Positions 1 to 8,259 of a stretch of 64,000 nt of DNA are shown here, piece after piece (the stretch's first letter is position 1; every line of letters starts with the position of its first letter). The notes under the pieces are model-generated. The model ran no database searches. It was given only the letters and a program-made list of their open reading frames with translations, and had not been told where the DNA came from. The position numbers and the translations under genes are program-made. This DNA comes from Leeuwenhoekiella nanhaiensis. Lineage in GTDB: Bacteria; Bacteroidota; Bacteroidia; Flavobacteriales; Flavobacteriaceae. The DNA lies in NCBI RefSeq assembly GCF_002744755.1, contig NZ_KZ319289.1, positions 1-64,000 on the forward strand, read 5' to 3'.

Positions 1-97
1 CGCAGCTCATGTGTGAAGGGATTTTCTTTTTTCCGGTTTCTTTGCTGCCAAAGCATCTTTGGGAAAATCGTATTTTTAAGCCTAAAAGAATTTGATT
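1..97. other. window edge, no confident gene
   Basis: This stretch precedes the first gene. Two forward frames are open from the window edge for part of it, but none encodes anything I recognise, so I cannot say whether the end of an upstream gene is present. Confidence 0.4.
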
Positions 98-634
98 ATG
101 CCAATTGCAAAACCTTTTAATCTTACCCGTTGGGTAGAAGAAAACCGTGAATTACTGAAGCCGCCGGTAGGAAATAAAAATCTGTATAAAGACGCCGATG
201 ATTATATCGTGATGGCTGTTGCCGGCCCCAACGCCCGTAAAGACTATCACTACAATGAGACCGAAGAGCTGTTTTACCAGCTTGAAGGAGAGATTGAAGT
301 GCATATACAGGAAGATGGTGAGAAGCGTACGATGAAGCTGGGCCCGGGCGATATGTATCTGCATCCGGCAAAAGTGCCGCATTCTCCTGTACGCAAGCCG
401 GGTTCTATAGGTCTGGTGGTAGAGCGTAAACGCGCTGATCTGGAAGGTAAAGACGGTCTCTTGTGGTTTTGCGACAATTGCAACAACAAACTGTATGAGG
501 TTTATTTTCCACTAAATGATATCGAAAAAGATTTTTTAAAGCACTTTAAAGAATTTTACGGAAGCAAAGAACTGCGCACCTGCGACAATTGCGGTACGGT
601 GATGGAAGCAGACCCTCGATTTGTGCAGGATTAA
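98..634 (+). CDS. nbaC: 3-hydroxyanthranilate 3,4-dioxygenase
   Basis: This cytoplasmic Fe(II) cupin enzyme opens the ring of 3-hydroxyanthranilate with O2 to give 2-amino-3-carboxymuconate semialdehyde, in tryptophan/kynurenine breakdown or de novo NAD synthesis. The 178-residue protein is full length. Counting from the ATG at 98, the iron ligands are H51, E57 and H95. The C-terminal rubredoxin-like metal site is made by C125/C128 and C162/C165, as in the bacterial enzymes of known structure. An in-frame TTG at 92 would add two residues; the ATG is preferred. A strong hairpin follows the stop, so it is probably transcribed separately from the aldehyde dehydrogenase downstream. No other kynurenine-pathway gene is visible; the rest may lie upstream of the window. 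Confidence 0.95.
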   Translation: MPIAKPFNLTRWVEENRELLKPPVGNKNLYKDADDYIVMAVAGPNARKDYHYNETEELFYQLEGEIEVHIQEDGEKRTMKLGPGDMYLHPAKVPHSPVRKPGSIGLVVERKRADLEGKDGLLWFCDNCNNKLYEVYFPLNDIEKDFLKHFKEFYGSKELRTCDNCGTVMEADPRFVQD

Positions 635-655
635 GTTTACTTTCAATAATGAGCC

Positions 656-682
656 AATGCACCTTAAGGAGGTGCATTTTTG
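656..682 (+). terminator. intrinsic terminator after nbaC
   Basis: A 9-bp perfect stem (656-664 with 670-678), a 5-nt loop and a short T run lie 22 bp after the dioxygenase stop. Confidence 0.75.
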
Positions 683-775
683 GTTTATGAATCTGTCAAT
701 AAATGCTTTAATTACCTCTTTTGATTTACTAACTTCGTAGAATTGAAACTTAATTAATACGAAAAGCACAAAATA

Positions 776-2329
776 ATGGCCGAAACTCTAGCAAATACAG
801 CAATCTCTGAAGCATTAAAAGCTTTAGCTATAGAAGCTCAAAATCCGGGCACTTCTACCGGTACAAAATCTATGAATGGCGGAAGCCTTTTAGACTCTGT
901 TTCTCCGGTTGATGGTTCGCACATTGCCAGCGTCACCCAGACCACTCCTGAGGAATACGAGCAGGTGGTGCAAACTGCTCAGGAAGCTTTTAAGGTTTGG
1001 CGTCAAATGCCGGCTCCCCAACGCGGTGAGGTGGTGCGCCAGTTTAATGAAGAGTTGCGTCGCCTAAAAGAACCTTTGGGAAAATTGGTTTCCTACGAGA
1101 TGGGTAAGAGTTATCAGGAAGGTCTGGGCGAAGTGCAGGAGATGATTGATATCTGCGATTTTGCGGTGGGACTATCGCGTCAGCTTCATGGTTTGACCAT
1201 GCACAGCGAGCGCCCCGGGCATCGTATGTACGAGCAATACCACCCGCTTGGGATTGTGGGTATTATTTCGGCATTTAACTTTCCGGTAGCTGTATGGTCC
1301 TGGAATACGGCTTTGGCCTGGGTTTGTGGCGATGTGTGTATCTGGAAACCTTCCGAAAAAACACCGCTTACCGGAATCGCCTGTCAAAAAATAGCCGCTC
1401 GTGTTTTTGCTAAAAACAACCTGCCTGAAGGTATTTCGTGCTTAATAAATGGGGATTATAAAGTGGGCGAGCTGATGACTCAGGACGAGCGCGTACCTTT
1501 AATCTCCGCCACAGGTTCTACCCGAATGGGAAAACAGGTCGCGCAAACGGTGGGTGCCCGTCTGGGCAAATCCTTGTTGGAGTTGGGCGGAAACAATGCG
1601 ATCATCGTCACTCCAGATTCTGATTTAAAGATGACGGTAATCGGGGCGGTGTTTGGAGCGGTTGGAACTGCCGGGCAGCGCTGTACGTCTACCCGCAGGT
1701 TAATCATTCACGAAAGTATTTACGATAAAGTTAAAAATGCGATTGTTGATGCCTATGGTCAATTGCGTATTGGGAATCCGCTGGACGAAAAAAACCACGT
1801 AGGACCCTTAATTGATACCGACGCGGTTAAGAACTATCAAAAAGCCTTAGAAAAAGTTGTTGAAGAAGGCGGAAAAATCATCGTGGAAGGCGGAGTCCTT
1901 GAAGGCGAAGGCTACGAAAGCGGTTGCTACGTTAAACCTGCTATCGCCGAAGCAGAAAACCATTTTGAGATTGTGCAGCACGAGACTTTTGCACCTGTTT
2001 TATACCTGATGAAATACAGCGGAGATGTGGGAAATGCCATCGCCCTGCAAAACGGCGTGCGTCAGGGACTGTCTTCAGCGATAATGACTAACAATCTACG
2101 TGAAGCCGAGCGCTTTTTGAGTGTTGCCGGTAGTGACTGCGGTATCGCTAATGTAAATATAGGTACCAGCGGAGCCGAAATTGGCGGTGCTTTTGGTGGT
2201 GAAAAAGAAACCGGAGGTGGCCGCGAGAGCGGTAGCGATGCCTGGAAGGTGTATATGCGCCGACAAACCAATACCATTAATTATACGACTGAGCTTCCGC
2301 TGGCGCAGGGGATTAAGTTTGATTTGTAA
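776..2329 (+). CDS. ALDH7-family aldehyde dehydrogenase
   Basis: NAD-dependent aldehyde dehydrogenase of 517 residues that resembles the antiquitin/ALDH7 group, typically alpha-aminoadipate semialdehyde (piperideine-6-carboxylate) dehydrogenase of lysine breakdown. The general base E269 sits in ELGGNNAII and the catalytic nucleophile is C303 in GQRCTSTRRL; both motifs are typical of ALDH7. The start at 776 gives a family-typical length. It follows the 3-hydroxyanthranilate dioxygenase, so a role on aminomuconate semialdehyde is conceivable, but the motifs fit ALDH7 better than the aminomuconate enzyme and a terminator separates the two genes. Substrate is inferred from family only. Confidence 0.85.
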   Translation: MAETLANTAISEALKALAIEAQNPGTSTGTKSMNGGSLLDSVSPVDGSHIASVTQTTPEEYEQVVQTAQEAFKVWRQMPAPQRGEVVRQFNEELRRLKEPLGKLVSYEMGKSYQEGLGEVQEMIDICDFAVGLSRQLHGLTMHSERPGHRMYEQYHPLGIVGIISAFNFPVAVWSWNTALAWVCGDVCIWKPSEKTPLTGIACQKIAARVFAKNNLPEGISCLINGDYKVGELMTQDERVPLISATGSTRMGKQVAQTVGARLGKSLLELGGNNAIIVTPDSDLKMTVIGAVFGAVGTAGQRCTSTRRLIIHESIYDKVKNAIVDAYGQLRIGNPLDEKNHVGPLIDTDAVKNYQKALEKVVEEGGKIIVEGGVLEGEGYESGCYVKPAIAEAENHFEIVQHETFAPVLYLMKYSGDVGNAIALQNGVRQGLSSAIMTNNLREAERFLSVAGSDCGIANVNIGTSGAEIGGAFGGEKETGGGRESGSDAWKVYMRRQTNTINYTTELPLAQGIKFDL

Positions 2330-2342
2330 GATTTTGAAATAC

Positions 2343-2392
2343 TATAAGCAAAACAGGCTGTCTTGGTTTTAAGACAGCCTGTTTTGCTTATA
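2343..2392. terminator. long bidirectional hairpin between convergent genes
   Basis: Two 22-nt arms (2343-2364 and 2371-2392) are perfectly complementary around a 6-nt loop. The hairpin lies between the ends of the convergent aldehyde dehydrogenase and collagen-like genes, so it probably stops transcription from both sides. The T-rich part is inside the arm rather than after it. Confidence 0.7.
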
Positions 2393-2408
2393 GACCTCGT
2401 ATTTAAAC

Positions 2409-3056
2409 CTAGTCGGTTATATCAAAATAGCGTTTTACAGCTTCGTAATCAGAATAATCAAGCTTATTCTTTCCTTCTTTAGACTTGACATTCACCGTTG
2501 GTGGAATAATTACGTAACGAAAACGGTTACCGCGATCGGGGCTTATGGCAAACTCGCTCAAAGGTGAGCTTGAGGTTGATCGGGCGGTGATATTAATATC
2601 TGCTGATGCTCCAGAACCGCTACCAAAACCGGCGGTAAACTGAGCCCCCCTGAAATTGAGTACCGGTAATAAATACACATTGCCATCACCATATCCTGTA
2701 AAGTAAACCAGAACGACGTGCGTGTTTTTTATGCTTGTGGCACTGGGCAAAGATGCGGGAAAATCAATACCCATAAATTTTACAGTAGCTGATGAACCGG
2801 TAAATGCTGCAGGAATCCAGTCGCTGTAATAGACTTCGGCATTGCCATCTTCACCGTCCTGACCATCAGCGCCATCCTGACCTGCGGGTCCCTGAGTACC
2901 TTGAGGGCCGGCCGGTCCCGCAGGACCTTGTTCTCCTTGAGGCCCCTGCGGCCCGATTTCTCCATCTTCCGGAGAGCAGGAGTGCAATCCGATAGTGAGT
3001 ACTAAGGCCAGCATAAGTTTAGTGGCCAGTTTCATGTGTGTGTTGCTTGTTTTCAT
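2409..3056 (-). CDS. collagen-like repeat lipoprotein
   Basis: Predicted surface or periplasmic lipoprotein of 215 residues. A hydrophobic N-terminal segment ends in a lipobox-like site (IGLHSC), followed by about a dozen collagen-type G-x-y triplets rich in proline, glutamine and aspartate (roughly residues 32-72). The C-terminal domain of about 140 residues matches nothing I recognise. In other bacteria G-x-y repeats form triple-helical stalks that display a C-terminal head. An alternative start seven codons downstream (3035) gives a more compact signal peptide. No obvious operon partner; the convergent neighbour is separated by a long hairpin. Function unknown. Confidence 0.75.
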   Translation of the reverse strand: MKTSNTHMKLATKLMLALVLTIGLHSCSPEDGEIGPQGPQGEQGPAGPAGPQGTQGPAGQDGADGQDGEDGNAEVYYSDWIPAAFTGSSATVKFMGIDFPASLPSATSIKNTHVVLVYFTGYGDGNVYLLPVLNFRGAQFTAGFGSGSGASADINITARSTSSSPLSEFAISPDRGNRFRYVIIPPTVNVKSKEGKNKLDYSDYEAVKRYFDITD

Positions 3057-3148
3057 AATAGAGTATTTAAGTTTTACTCTTTATGATCACATCCGGGCTA
3101 AGGTTAACACAAAAACTTATTTTTTTATTTAATTGAACCTTTTCAGAT

Positions 3149-4240
3149 TTAATTACTGAAAAGATAAAGGGCTGCAAATACCAAAAGTCCCGCCAATACC
3201 GCAAAAAATATTTTCCAAAAGGAATACGGGCGCTTGCCTGAAATGCTTCCGTTTTCGCCATTTACAAAAAAGCTGTATTCCTTGTTTTTATAACGATAGG
3301 CGCTTATGTACACCGGAAGCAGAATGTGTTTAAAGGTTTCCTCCTCAAGCTGAATATTGAGCTGGTTAACGCGCTGCTCGTCGCCGCCAATATCACGTCT
3401 TGCCCAGACCGTGGCTATATTTCGCATTTCGTCCTGAGCTTCCAGATGCCCCTGATTTAAGGGGATGGTATATTTTTCGGTAACAAAACCGGAGAGGAAA
3501 CCGCTTTCAAAAGGCTGTAGCTTTTTTAAGTCCCAACGGCTTACGCCACGCGGCACTTTACCGGTGTGTTGTTTTGACGCATTGATCAGGGTGTCGTCTA
3601 TAAAACCCTGTATGTTTCCGGAGACCGGAGACCAGCGGGTCTTACGTACGCGACGGGTTTGTCTTCGGCCTTTAGAATCGCGGTAAGTTTCGGTTTCATA
3701 ATAATAATCGCCTCTCGATCCGGTATATCGGCCGTAAAGCTGTGCGTCAAAAGTCCAGTATGGCAAATACAAACCTTTTGTAAACTGCGGATCAAGGCTG
3801 GCTTTTTGTAAATCATTAGGCGCCCACCACAGGCCTTTTACCCATTTTTTAAAGCGCACGAGTGCTTCCTGTTGCGTGAGCTGAAAAGGCAATACCCCTC
3901 CCGGAAGAATCCATTGCTCGGTTACCGCATCTTCCCGAATGAGCGGAGTGCCGCAATACACGCAGTGCAGGGACTTGTAATTTTCTTCTACATGCTGATT
4001 TGCACCACAGTTTTTGCAATGCAGCAGGCTTATTTCTACTGAATTGGCCTGAGCTCCCATTTCGCGCAGATACTCGCGCAAGGGTAATTCTTTTAGAGTA
4101 TCTAGACTCAGGTTGAGTTCTTCTTGGTGACCGCAATAGTCACAGGTAATCTGGGTAGTGCCGGGCTTGTAGGTAAGCTCGGCACCACAGTTTTTACAGG
4201 CTTTTTTAAGTTCCGATTTTTGAATGACAGAATCGCTCAC
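3149..4240 (-). CDS. TFIIB-type zinc-ribbon membrane protein (YdjG-like)
   Basis: Protein of 363 residues with two tandem zinc ribbons at the N-terminus (CKNCG...CDYCG near residues 16-37 and CKNCG...CVYCG near 75-97), a middle region rich in aromatic residues and one C-terminal transmembrane helix (about 341-361). This layout resembles Bacillus subtilis YdjG, which is encoded with an SPFH protein (YdjI) and PspA in an envelope-stress operon. The SPFH gene lies just upstream on the same strand, 18 bp away, so the pair is probably one operon. No PspA gene is seen here. Family call is confident; the role at stressed membranes is inferred by analogy. Confidence 0.8.
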   Translation of the reverse strand: MSDSVIQKSELKKACKNCGAELTYKPGTTQITCDYCGHQEELNLSLDTLKELPLREYLREMGAQANSVEISLLHCKNCGANQHVEENYKSLHCVYCGTPLIREDAVTEQWILPGGVLPFQLTQQEALVRFKKWVKGLWWAPNDLQKASLDPQFTKGLYLPYWTFDAQLYGRYTGSRGDYYYETETYRDSKGRRQTRRVRKTRWSPVSGNIQGFIDDTLINASKQHTGKVPRGVSRWDLKKLQPFESGFLSGFVTEKYTIPLNQGHLEAQDEMRNIATVWARRDIGGDEQRVNQLNIQLEEETFKHILLPVYISAYRYKNKEYSFFVNGENGSISGKRPYSFWKIFFAVLAGLLVFAALYLFSN

Positions 4241-4258
4241 CGTGTGGTTGTTGTCAAA

Positions 4259-5383
4259 TTATTGAGCCGGTAATGGAGGTGGTGTGTTTCCACCTAAAAA
4301 GGGCTTCAATTCGTCTAACTCCTGCAGGGCTTTCCATTCGCTCATACCCTGTTTCCAGATCAGCGAATTACGATTTATGGTACGTGACGCAAATAAAGAC
4401 TGCAATTGCTCAAAGCTTACCGGGCCCTGCTGCTGGTTGTTAAGGGCGAAATAATACTGCGTGGCTGCAGGCATAGGGGGTGGCGTTGCGGCCTGAGTTG
4501 CGGGTTGATGCGCCTGAGGTTTTGCCATTGCTGCACCCATTTGCTGGGCGAGGGCAAAGCCCATTCCCATTCCCATTCCGGCGCCGGCCGTGCCTCCTTC
4601 ATTGTTTGCCGCTGCTTCGATAGCTTTTGCGGTTTTAAACTTGGTAAGCTTATCCAAATCCAGTTTATCGATACGACTGTACTCAAAGATTTCCTTTTTG
4701 AGCTCTTCGGGCATCGACACGTTTTCGATAAAGAATTTTTCGAGTGAAATCCCCACGCTGCTAAACTCGGGCTGCATAACCTCTTTACAGGTTTCTGAAA
4801 GCTCAGTTGTGTTTGCCGCGTACAATTCAATAGGCAATTTGGCTTCGCCCACGGTATCGGTAAAGCGAGTGGCAATGAGGCTTTTTAGGTGCTCGTTGAT
4901 TTCGAAATTGGTAAAGTTGGCATCGGTGCCCACGATATCTTTAATGAATTTTCCGGCATCGCCAATGCGGAAGGCATAAGTACCAAACGCGCGTATTTCT
5001 ACCAAACCAAAGCGCTCGTCGCTCAGCGTAATGGGGTTTTTAGTTCCCCACTTTTCGTCGGTAAACAGATGGGTGTTTACAAAATAAACTTCGGCCTTAA
5101 ACGGACTGTCAAAACCGTATTTCCAGCCTTTAAGTGTCGTTAAAATCGGAAGGTTTTGTGTGTTAAGTGTATAGGTACCGGGCCCAAATACGTCTGCAAG
5201 CTGCCCTTCATTGACAAAAACAGCAGTCTGACCCTCACGTACGATGAGTTTTGCGTTGTTTTTAATTTCGTTTTGATACCGCTCAAACCGGTGGGCAATG
5301 GTGTCTTCCGTATAATCGAGCCACTCGATGATGTCTATAAATTCGTGGCTGAGTTTTTCTTTGATTTTGTCAAATAGTCCCAT
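4259..5383 (-). CDS. SPFH-domain protein with C-terminal GYF_2 domain (YdjI-like)
   Basis: Protein of 374 residues. The N-terminal 250 residues form an SPFH/band-7-like domain of the 'virion core protein' type (YdjI in Bacillus) with no N-terminal membrane helix. A Met/Gly/Ala-rich, then Pro/Ala-rich linker follows (about 265-312). The end is a GYF_2 domain with the pattern YYFALNNQQQGP...W (about 313-365), usually a peptide-binding module. It is first in a two-gene operon with the zinc-ribbon membrane protein and probably acts with it at the inner membrane face. The 319-bp region upstream is divergent with the HhH membrane protein gene. Confidence 0.85.
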   Translation of the reverse strand: MGLFDKIKEKLSHEFIDIIEWLDYTEDTIAHRFERYQNEIKNNAKLIVREGQTAVFVNEGQLADVFGPGTYTLNTQNLPILTTLKGWKYGFDSPFKAEVYFVNTHLFTDEKWGTKNPITLSDERFGLVEIRAFGTYAFRIGDAGKFIKDIVGTDANFTNFEINEHLKSLIATRFTDTVGEAKLPIELYAANTTELSETCKEVMQPEFSSVGISLEKFFIENVSMPEELKKEIFEYSRIDKLDLDKLTKFKTAKAIEAAANNEGGTAGAGMGMGMGFALAQQMGAAMAKPQAHQPATQAATPPPMPAATQYYFALNNQQQGPVSFEQLQSLFASRTINRNSLIWKQGMSEWKALQELDELKPFLGGNTPPPLPAQ

Positions 5384-5702
5384 AATTGATGTTTTACCGG
5401 TTATTGAATTTGGTTATTAGTTGTTAGAATTCGGAATTTGTTTCAAACTACTCAATTTTTTTTGATATACCCTTTGCTGTTTTAAGAGTATGCGTTTCAA
5501 TTTTATGCCTTGTCAGAGAGGAGGGGATTGGCTTGCGAACTAGGATTTTTAAAGTTTGCAATAGAATTATAAAACGATTATTTATCTTAAAATTAACTGA
5601 TTATCAACGGGTTGATTTGGGTTTTGTTTAACCCGGTGTACTGAAATTTTAAGAGATCATCCTGTTAGCTTTACATTTATTAACTAAACAAACATAATAA
5701 TC
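5384..5702. other. divergent intergenic region
   Basis: This 319-bp AT-rich stretch lies between the divergent SPFH and HhH genes and presumably holds both promoters. I see no gene, no strong hairpin and no full match to the flavobacterial -33/-7 consensus. A weak TACATTTA lies about 30 bp before the HhH start. Confidence 0.5.
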
Positions 5703-6305
5703 ATGGAAATAAATTGGATGATTGCAGGCCCGGTATTAGCCGGAATTTTAGGTATTGTGATTGGGTATCTTATGGGATATGCCACTAAAAAATCACCTGA
5801 TTCAAAGAAGGAATTAGAAGCCTGGGAAAACAAATATGAAGCGAAGAATCGCGAACTCAATACTTCTCTTGAGAAGCGTAAAGAACTAGAGAATACCATA
5901 TCAAATCTACAAACCCGTTTGAGCAATGTAGAATCTGAATTGGCCAGTTCAAAATCTAAACTGAATGCGGTTCAGAATATTGCCAGCGGAACTACGGAAA
6001 CCCCGAATAACTTTCGGTCAGAAGAAGCCAAAGCTGCATATGGTCAGGATGTGATTCAGGATGATCTGACTATCGTTGAAGGCATAAACATAGAAATTGC
6101 TTCGTTATTAAAACAAAATGGTATAAATACCTGGAAAGAACTGTCAACTACTTCAGCTGAACGATGCCGTGAAATTCTTACCGGTAGCGGGCGTGCAACA
6201 GATGCGCATCAACCGGCTACCTGGCCTGATCAGGCTCGCTTGGCCTATGAAGGAAAATGGGAAGAATTGCGCGAGTGGCAAAACAAGCATAAGGTGGTAG
6301 CCTAG
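5703..6305 (+). CDS. membrane-anchored coiled-coil protein with helix-hairpin-helix tail
   Basis: Protein of 200 residues. One transmembrane helix (about 6-27) is followed by a coiled coil (about 35-95, rich in E, K, L and N). The C-terminal domain (about 118-195) resembles the helix-hairpin-helix 'flap endonuclease-1-like' module (COG3743 type), with the pattern DDLTIVEGIN...LKQNGINTWKEL typical of that fold. Such modules may bind DNA or act as structural units; no nuclease residues can be assigned. It is monocistronic, with divergent neighbours upstream and a terminator downstream. Role unknown. Confidence 0.7.
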   Translation: MEINWMIAGPVLAGILGIVIGYLMGYATKKSPDSKKELEAWENKYEAKNRELNTSLEKRKELENTISNLQTRLSNVESELASSKSKLNAVQNIASGTTETPNNFRSEEAKAAYGQDVIQDDLTIVEGINIEIASLLKQNGINTWKELSTTSAERCREILTGSGRATDAHQPATWPDQARLAYEGKWEELREWQNKHKVVA

Positions 6306-6324
6306 TCGCATAATTGACTAACTG

Positions 6325-6357
6325 AAAAAACCGAAGTTTTATGCTTCGGTTTTTTTT
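6325..6357. terminator. bidirectional terminator
   Basis: A 12-bp stem (6325-6336 with 6344-6355) with an A run on one side and a T run on the other lies between convergent genes. The stop codon of the minus-strand phosphatase (6356-6358) abuts it. Confidence 0.85.
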
Positions 6358-7087
6358 ATGCGTTTCTGCCATCTTCATCAGGATACAATTTGTAAAGCGG
6401 GTCACTTTGCCAAAATTCTTTGGTATCCACATCAATGACGGAAAGTTTTCCGTAGAAAGCCGCACCCGTATCTACATTCCACACATTAGCCATTTGAGTG
6501 GGCACGTCTCGGTTGATTCGGGTAACGGGAGTGTGACCTATGAAAATCTCTCGGTGATGCGTAAGGCGCTTGGGATACTCCAGATCATCTGGCTTTAGGC
6601 TTTTGTCGAGACCTACTGCCATTTCCCAAAAGGTACGATCCCAGTAAAAAGCCGTGCTGTGATGCTCATACTCGGGTCCATTGTGGTTTTGAAAACCCGC
6701 GTGCACATACATACGATTGGCTACATCTATGTGATAATTCTCAAGAGCCTCGTAAAACTCCAGGTGCTCCTTCCGCTGTGCTTCAGAATAGGATTGATAC
6801 GATTTTATACTGCTTATTCCGCCGTGATTGAGCCAGGTTTCATTGGTTTTATGGGTTTTAAGCCAGTCTGAAACGAGCTCGTCATGATTCCCTCTAATAA
6901 AGATGCAGTTTTGCCTGGTTTTAAGGTCGATCAAAAAATCTATGGTCTGTGCGCTGTCGCTCCACCCGTCAACATAGTCGCCCAAAAAGACGAGCAAATC
7001 ATCGGATTGTACTGCTGCCCGTTCTAAAACCTGTTTTAAGCCTTTGAGTCCGCCGTGTATGTCACCAATAGCCAGTGTACGTGCCAT
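6356..7087 (-). CDS. PPP-family metallophosphatase
   Basis: Serine/threonine protein phosphatase-type metallophosphoesterase of 243 residues. The conserved metal and catalytic motifs are GDIHG (8-12), GDYVDG (36-41) and GNHDE (66-70), with histidines downstream in HAGF and GHTPV. The group includes bacterial PrpA/PrpB-like phosphatases and diadenosine tetraphosphatases, so the substrate could be a phosphoprotein or a nucleotide. Its ATG shares one base with the stop of the upstream AlbA_2 gene (TAATG), so the two are translationally coupled. Target unknown. Confidence 0.9.
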   Translation of the reverse strand: MARTLAIGDIHGGLKGLKQVLERAAVQSDDLLVFLGDYVDGWSDSAQTIDFLIDLKTRQNCIFIRGNHDELVSDWLKTHKTNETWLNHGGISSIKSYQSYSEAQRKEHLEFYEALENYHIDVANRMYVHAGFQNHNGPEYEHHSTAFYWDRTFWEMAVGLDKSLKPDDLEYPKRLTHHREIFIGHTPVTRINRDVPTQMANVWNVDTGAAFYGKLSVIDVDTKEFWQSDPLYKLYPDEDGRNA

Positions 7088-8223
7088 TAATTGTATTTTA
7101 CTTTACGCAGAATGCGTATGTTTTCTTTATAGGATTGATATAATTTACTGTCAAACTTACGCAGAAATGGCCGTATACTTTCCAGTTTTTCGAGAGCCGG
7201 TTCAAAACCGTTTAGGTAACATAGCAAATATGTTGCAGGCAGGTTATACAAATCTGCAGTTTCCCCTTTATTCAGTTCAATTCCCGCCAAGACTTTATTT
7301 AGTATAGTATTGTTGTTATTGTAGATGTGGTGCAACAATTTTTTGTCGTATTTCGGAGGTTCAAAAACCAGATCGCTGTCAATAGAATAGGAGCCGTTTT
7401 CGTTAAAATGAAGCGTCAATTCTTCAAGCGGATAGTATTTGTAGTTGCCCTGAAGCCCCAACAACACATATTCTAAGATGGTAAACGAATCTTCTGTCAT
7501 CGTGATTGAGACTTCGTCGAGTGCCGAATAAAAAATACGCACCTGCTCGTTGATGAGTTCAATATCTACCCGGCTAAAGTAGGTTTCTCCCTTTACTTCC
7601 TTTTTGTTTCCGGCCCAGCAGACTACAAACTGTTCTTTAAAAACCTTGTATTGGGTGTGCAGATCGGCGTGGCGCACATTTATAAAGTCAATAACTCCAT
7701 TAAGTGTATGCTCAATGCTGTTGTGCGAATGTTTTTCAATAGTAGCTACGATTTCGCTGTTAACGTCTAAGATTTCGCTTTTAAAAGACTTCGGCATAGA
7801 AATGCTTCCGTCCCGGTAGAAAACCGTTCCTCCCCAATATTTCCAGATGTTTTTTTTGAGCGCTGTAAGCTTGTTTAGAGCTCTAATGGTCACCAAACCC
7901 ACAACCAAATCTGCTGGCAGATGTGGAAACGGAATGTTTTCGTAAGAAACAATAGGCGGATTATCGAGATACGCGTTAATCAGGTTCTGAATCTTGCTGT
8001 CATCAAAAAACGGAACCCCCACAATCTCATTGCTTTCGTCCTCAACCCCAATGACGATATAGCTGTTGTTTTTAGGATTGGAGTTTGAAAGTGCACAGAT
8101 GTGCTTTAAAAATTTGGCTTTGCCCTCTTTGTTGCTGATATCCACTTTACGCTTCTTGTCATAAAAACTGTTCTCGTCATTGTGCGCGAGCAGGTTTTTA
8201 ATAAGAAGGCGTTTGTTGATCAT
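7087..8223 (-). CDS. AlbA_2 (Schlafen-type) domain protein
   Basis: Protein of 378 residues. The N-terminal 130 residues form an AlbA_2/Schlafen AlbA_2 domain, shown by the pattern F-L-K-H-I-C-A-L-S-N then YIVIGVEDESNEIVGV, typical of 'ATP-binding, divergent AAA-4' proteins. The remaining 250 residues are charged and unfamiliar. AlbA_2 proteins range from putative regulators to nuclease-like effectors in defence or stress. It overlaps the phosphatase by one base, which suggests that the two products work together. The gene is followed upstream by a small S23-type gene flanked by inverted repeats. Confidence 0.75.
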   Translation of the reverse strand: MINKRLLIKNLLAHNDENSFYDKKRKVDISNKEGKAKFLKHICALSNSNPKNNSYIVIGVEDESNEIVGVPFFDDSKIQNLINAYLDNPPIVSYENIPFPHLPADLVVGLVTIRALNKLTALKKNIWKYWGGTVFYRDGSISMPKSFKSEILDVNSEIVATIEKHSHNSIEHTLNGVIDFINVRHADLHTQYKVFKEQFVVCWAGNKKEVKGETYFSRVDIELINEQVRIFYSALDEVSITMTEDSFTILEYVLLGLQGNYKYYPLEELTLHFNENGSYSIDSDLVFEPPKYDKKLLHHIYNNNNTILNKVLAGIELNKGETADLYNLPATYLLCYLNGFEPALEKLESIRPFLRKFDSKLYQSYKENIRILRKVKYN

Positions 8224-8235
8224 TGGCTTATTGCA

Positions 8236-8255
8236 ATTATTATTTTTATTGCTAT
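8236..8255. repeat. left arm of inverted repeat around the S23-type gene
   Basis: This 20-nt AT-rich sequence is the reverse complement of 8681-8700 with one mismatch. Together the arms bracket the four-helix gene at 8260-8649. The low complexity of the sequence lowers its weight. Confidence 0.5.
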
Positions 8256-8259
8256 TCGG

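Noticed and set aside
1-97. Possible end of an upstream coding region
   Set aside because: Two forward frames are open from the edge but too short and unlike any family, so no call was made.
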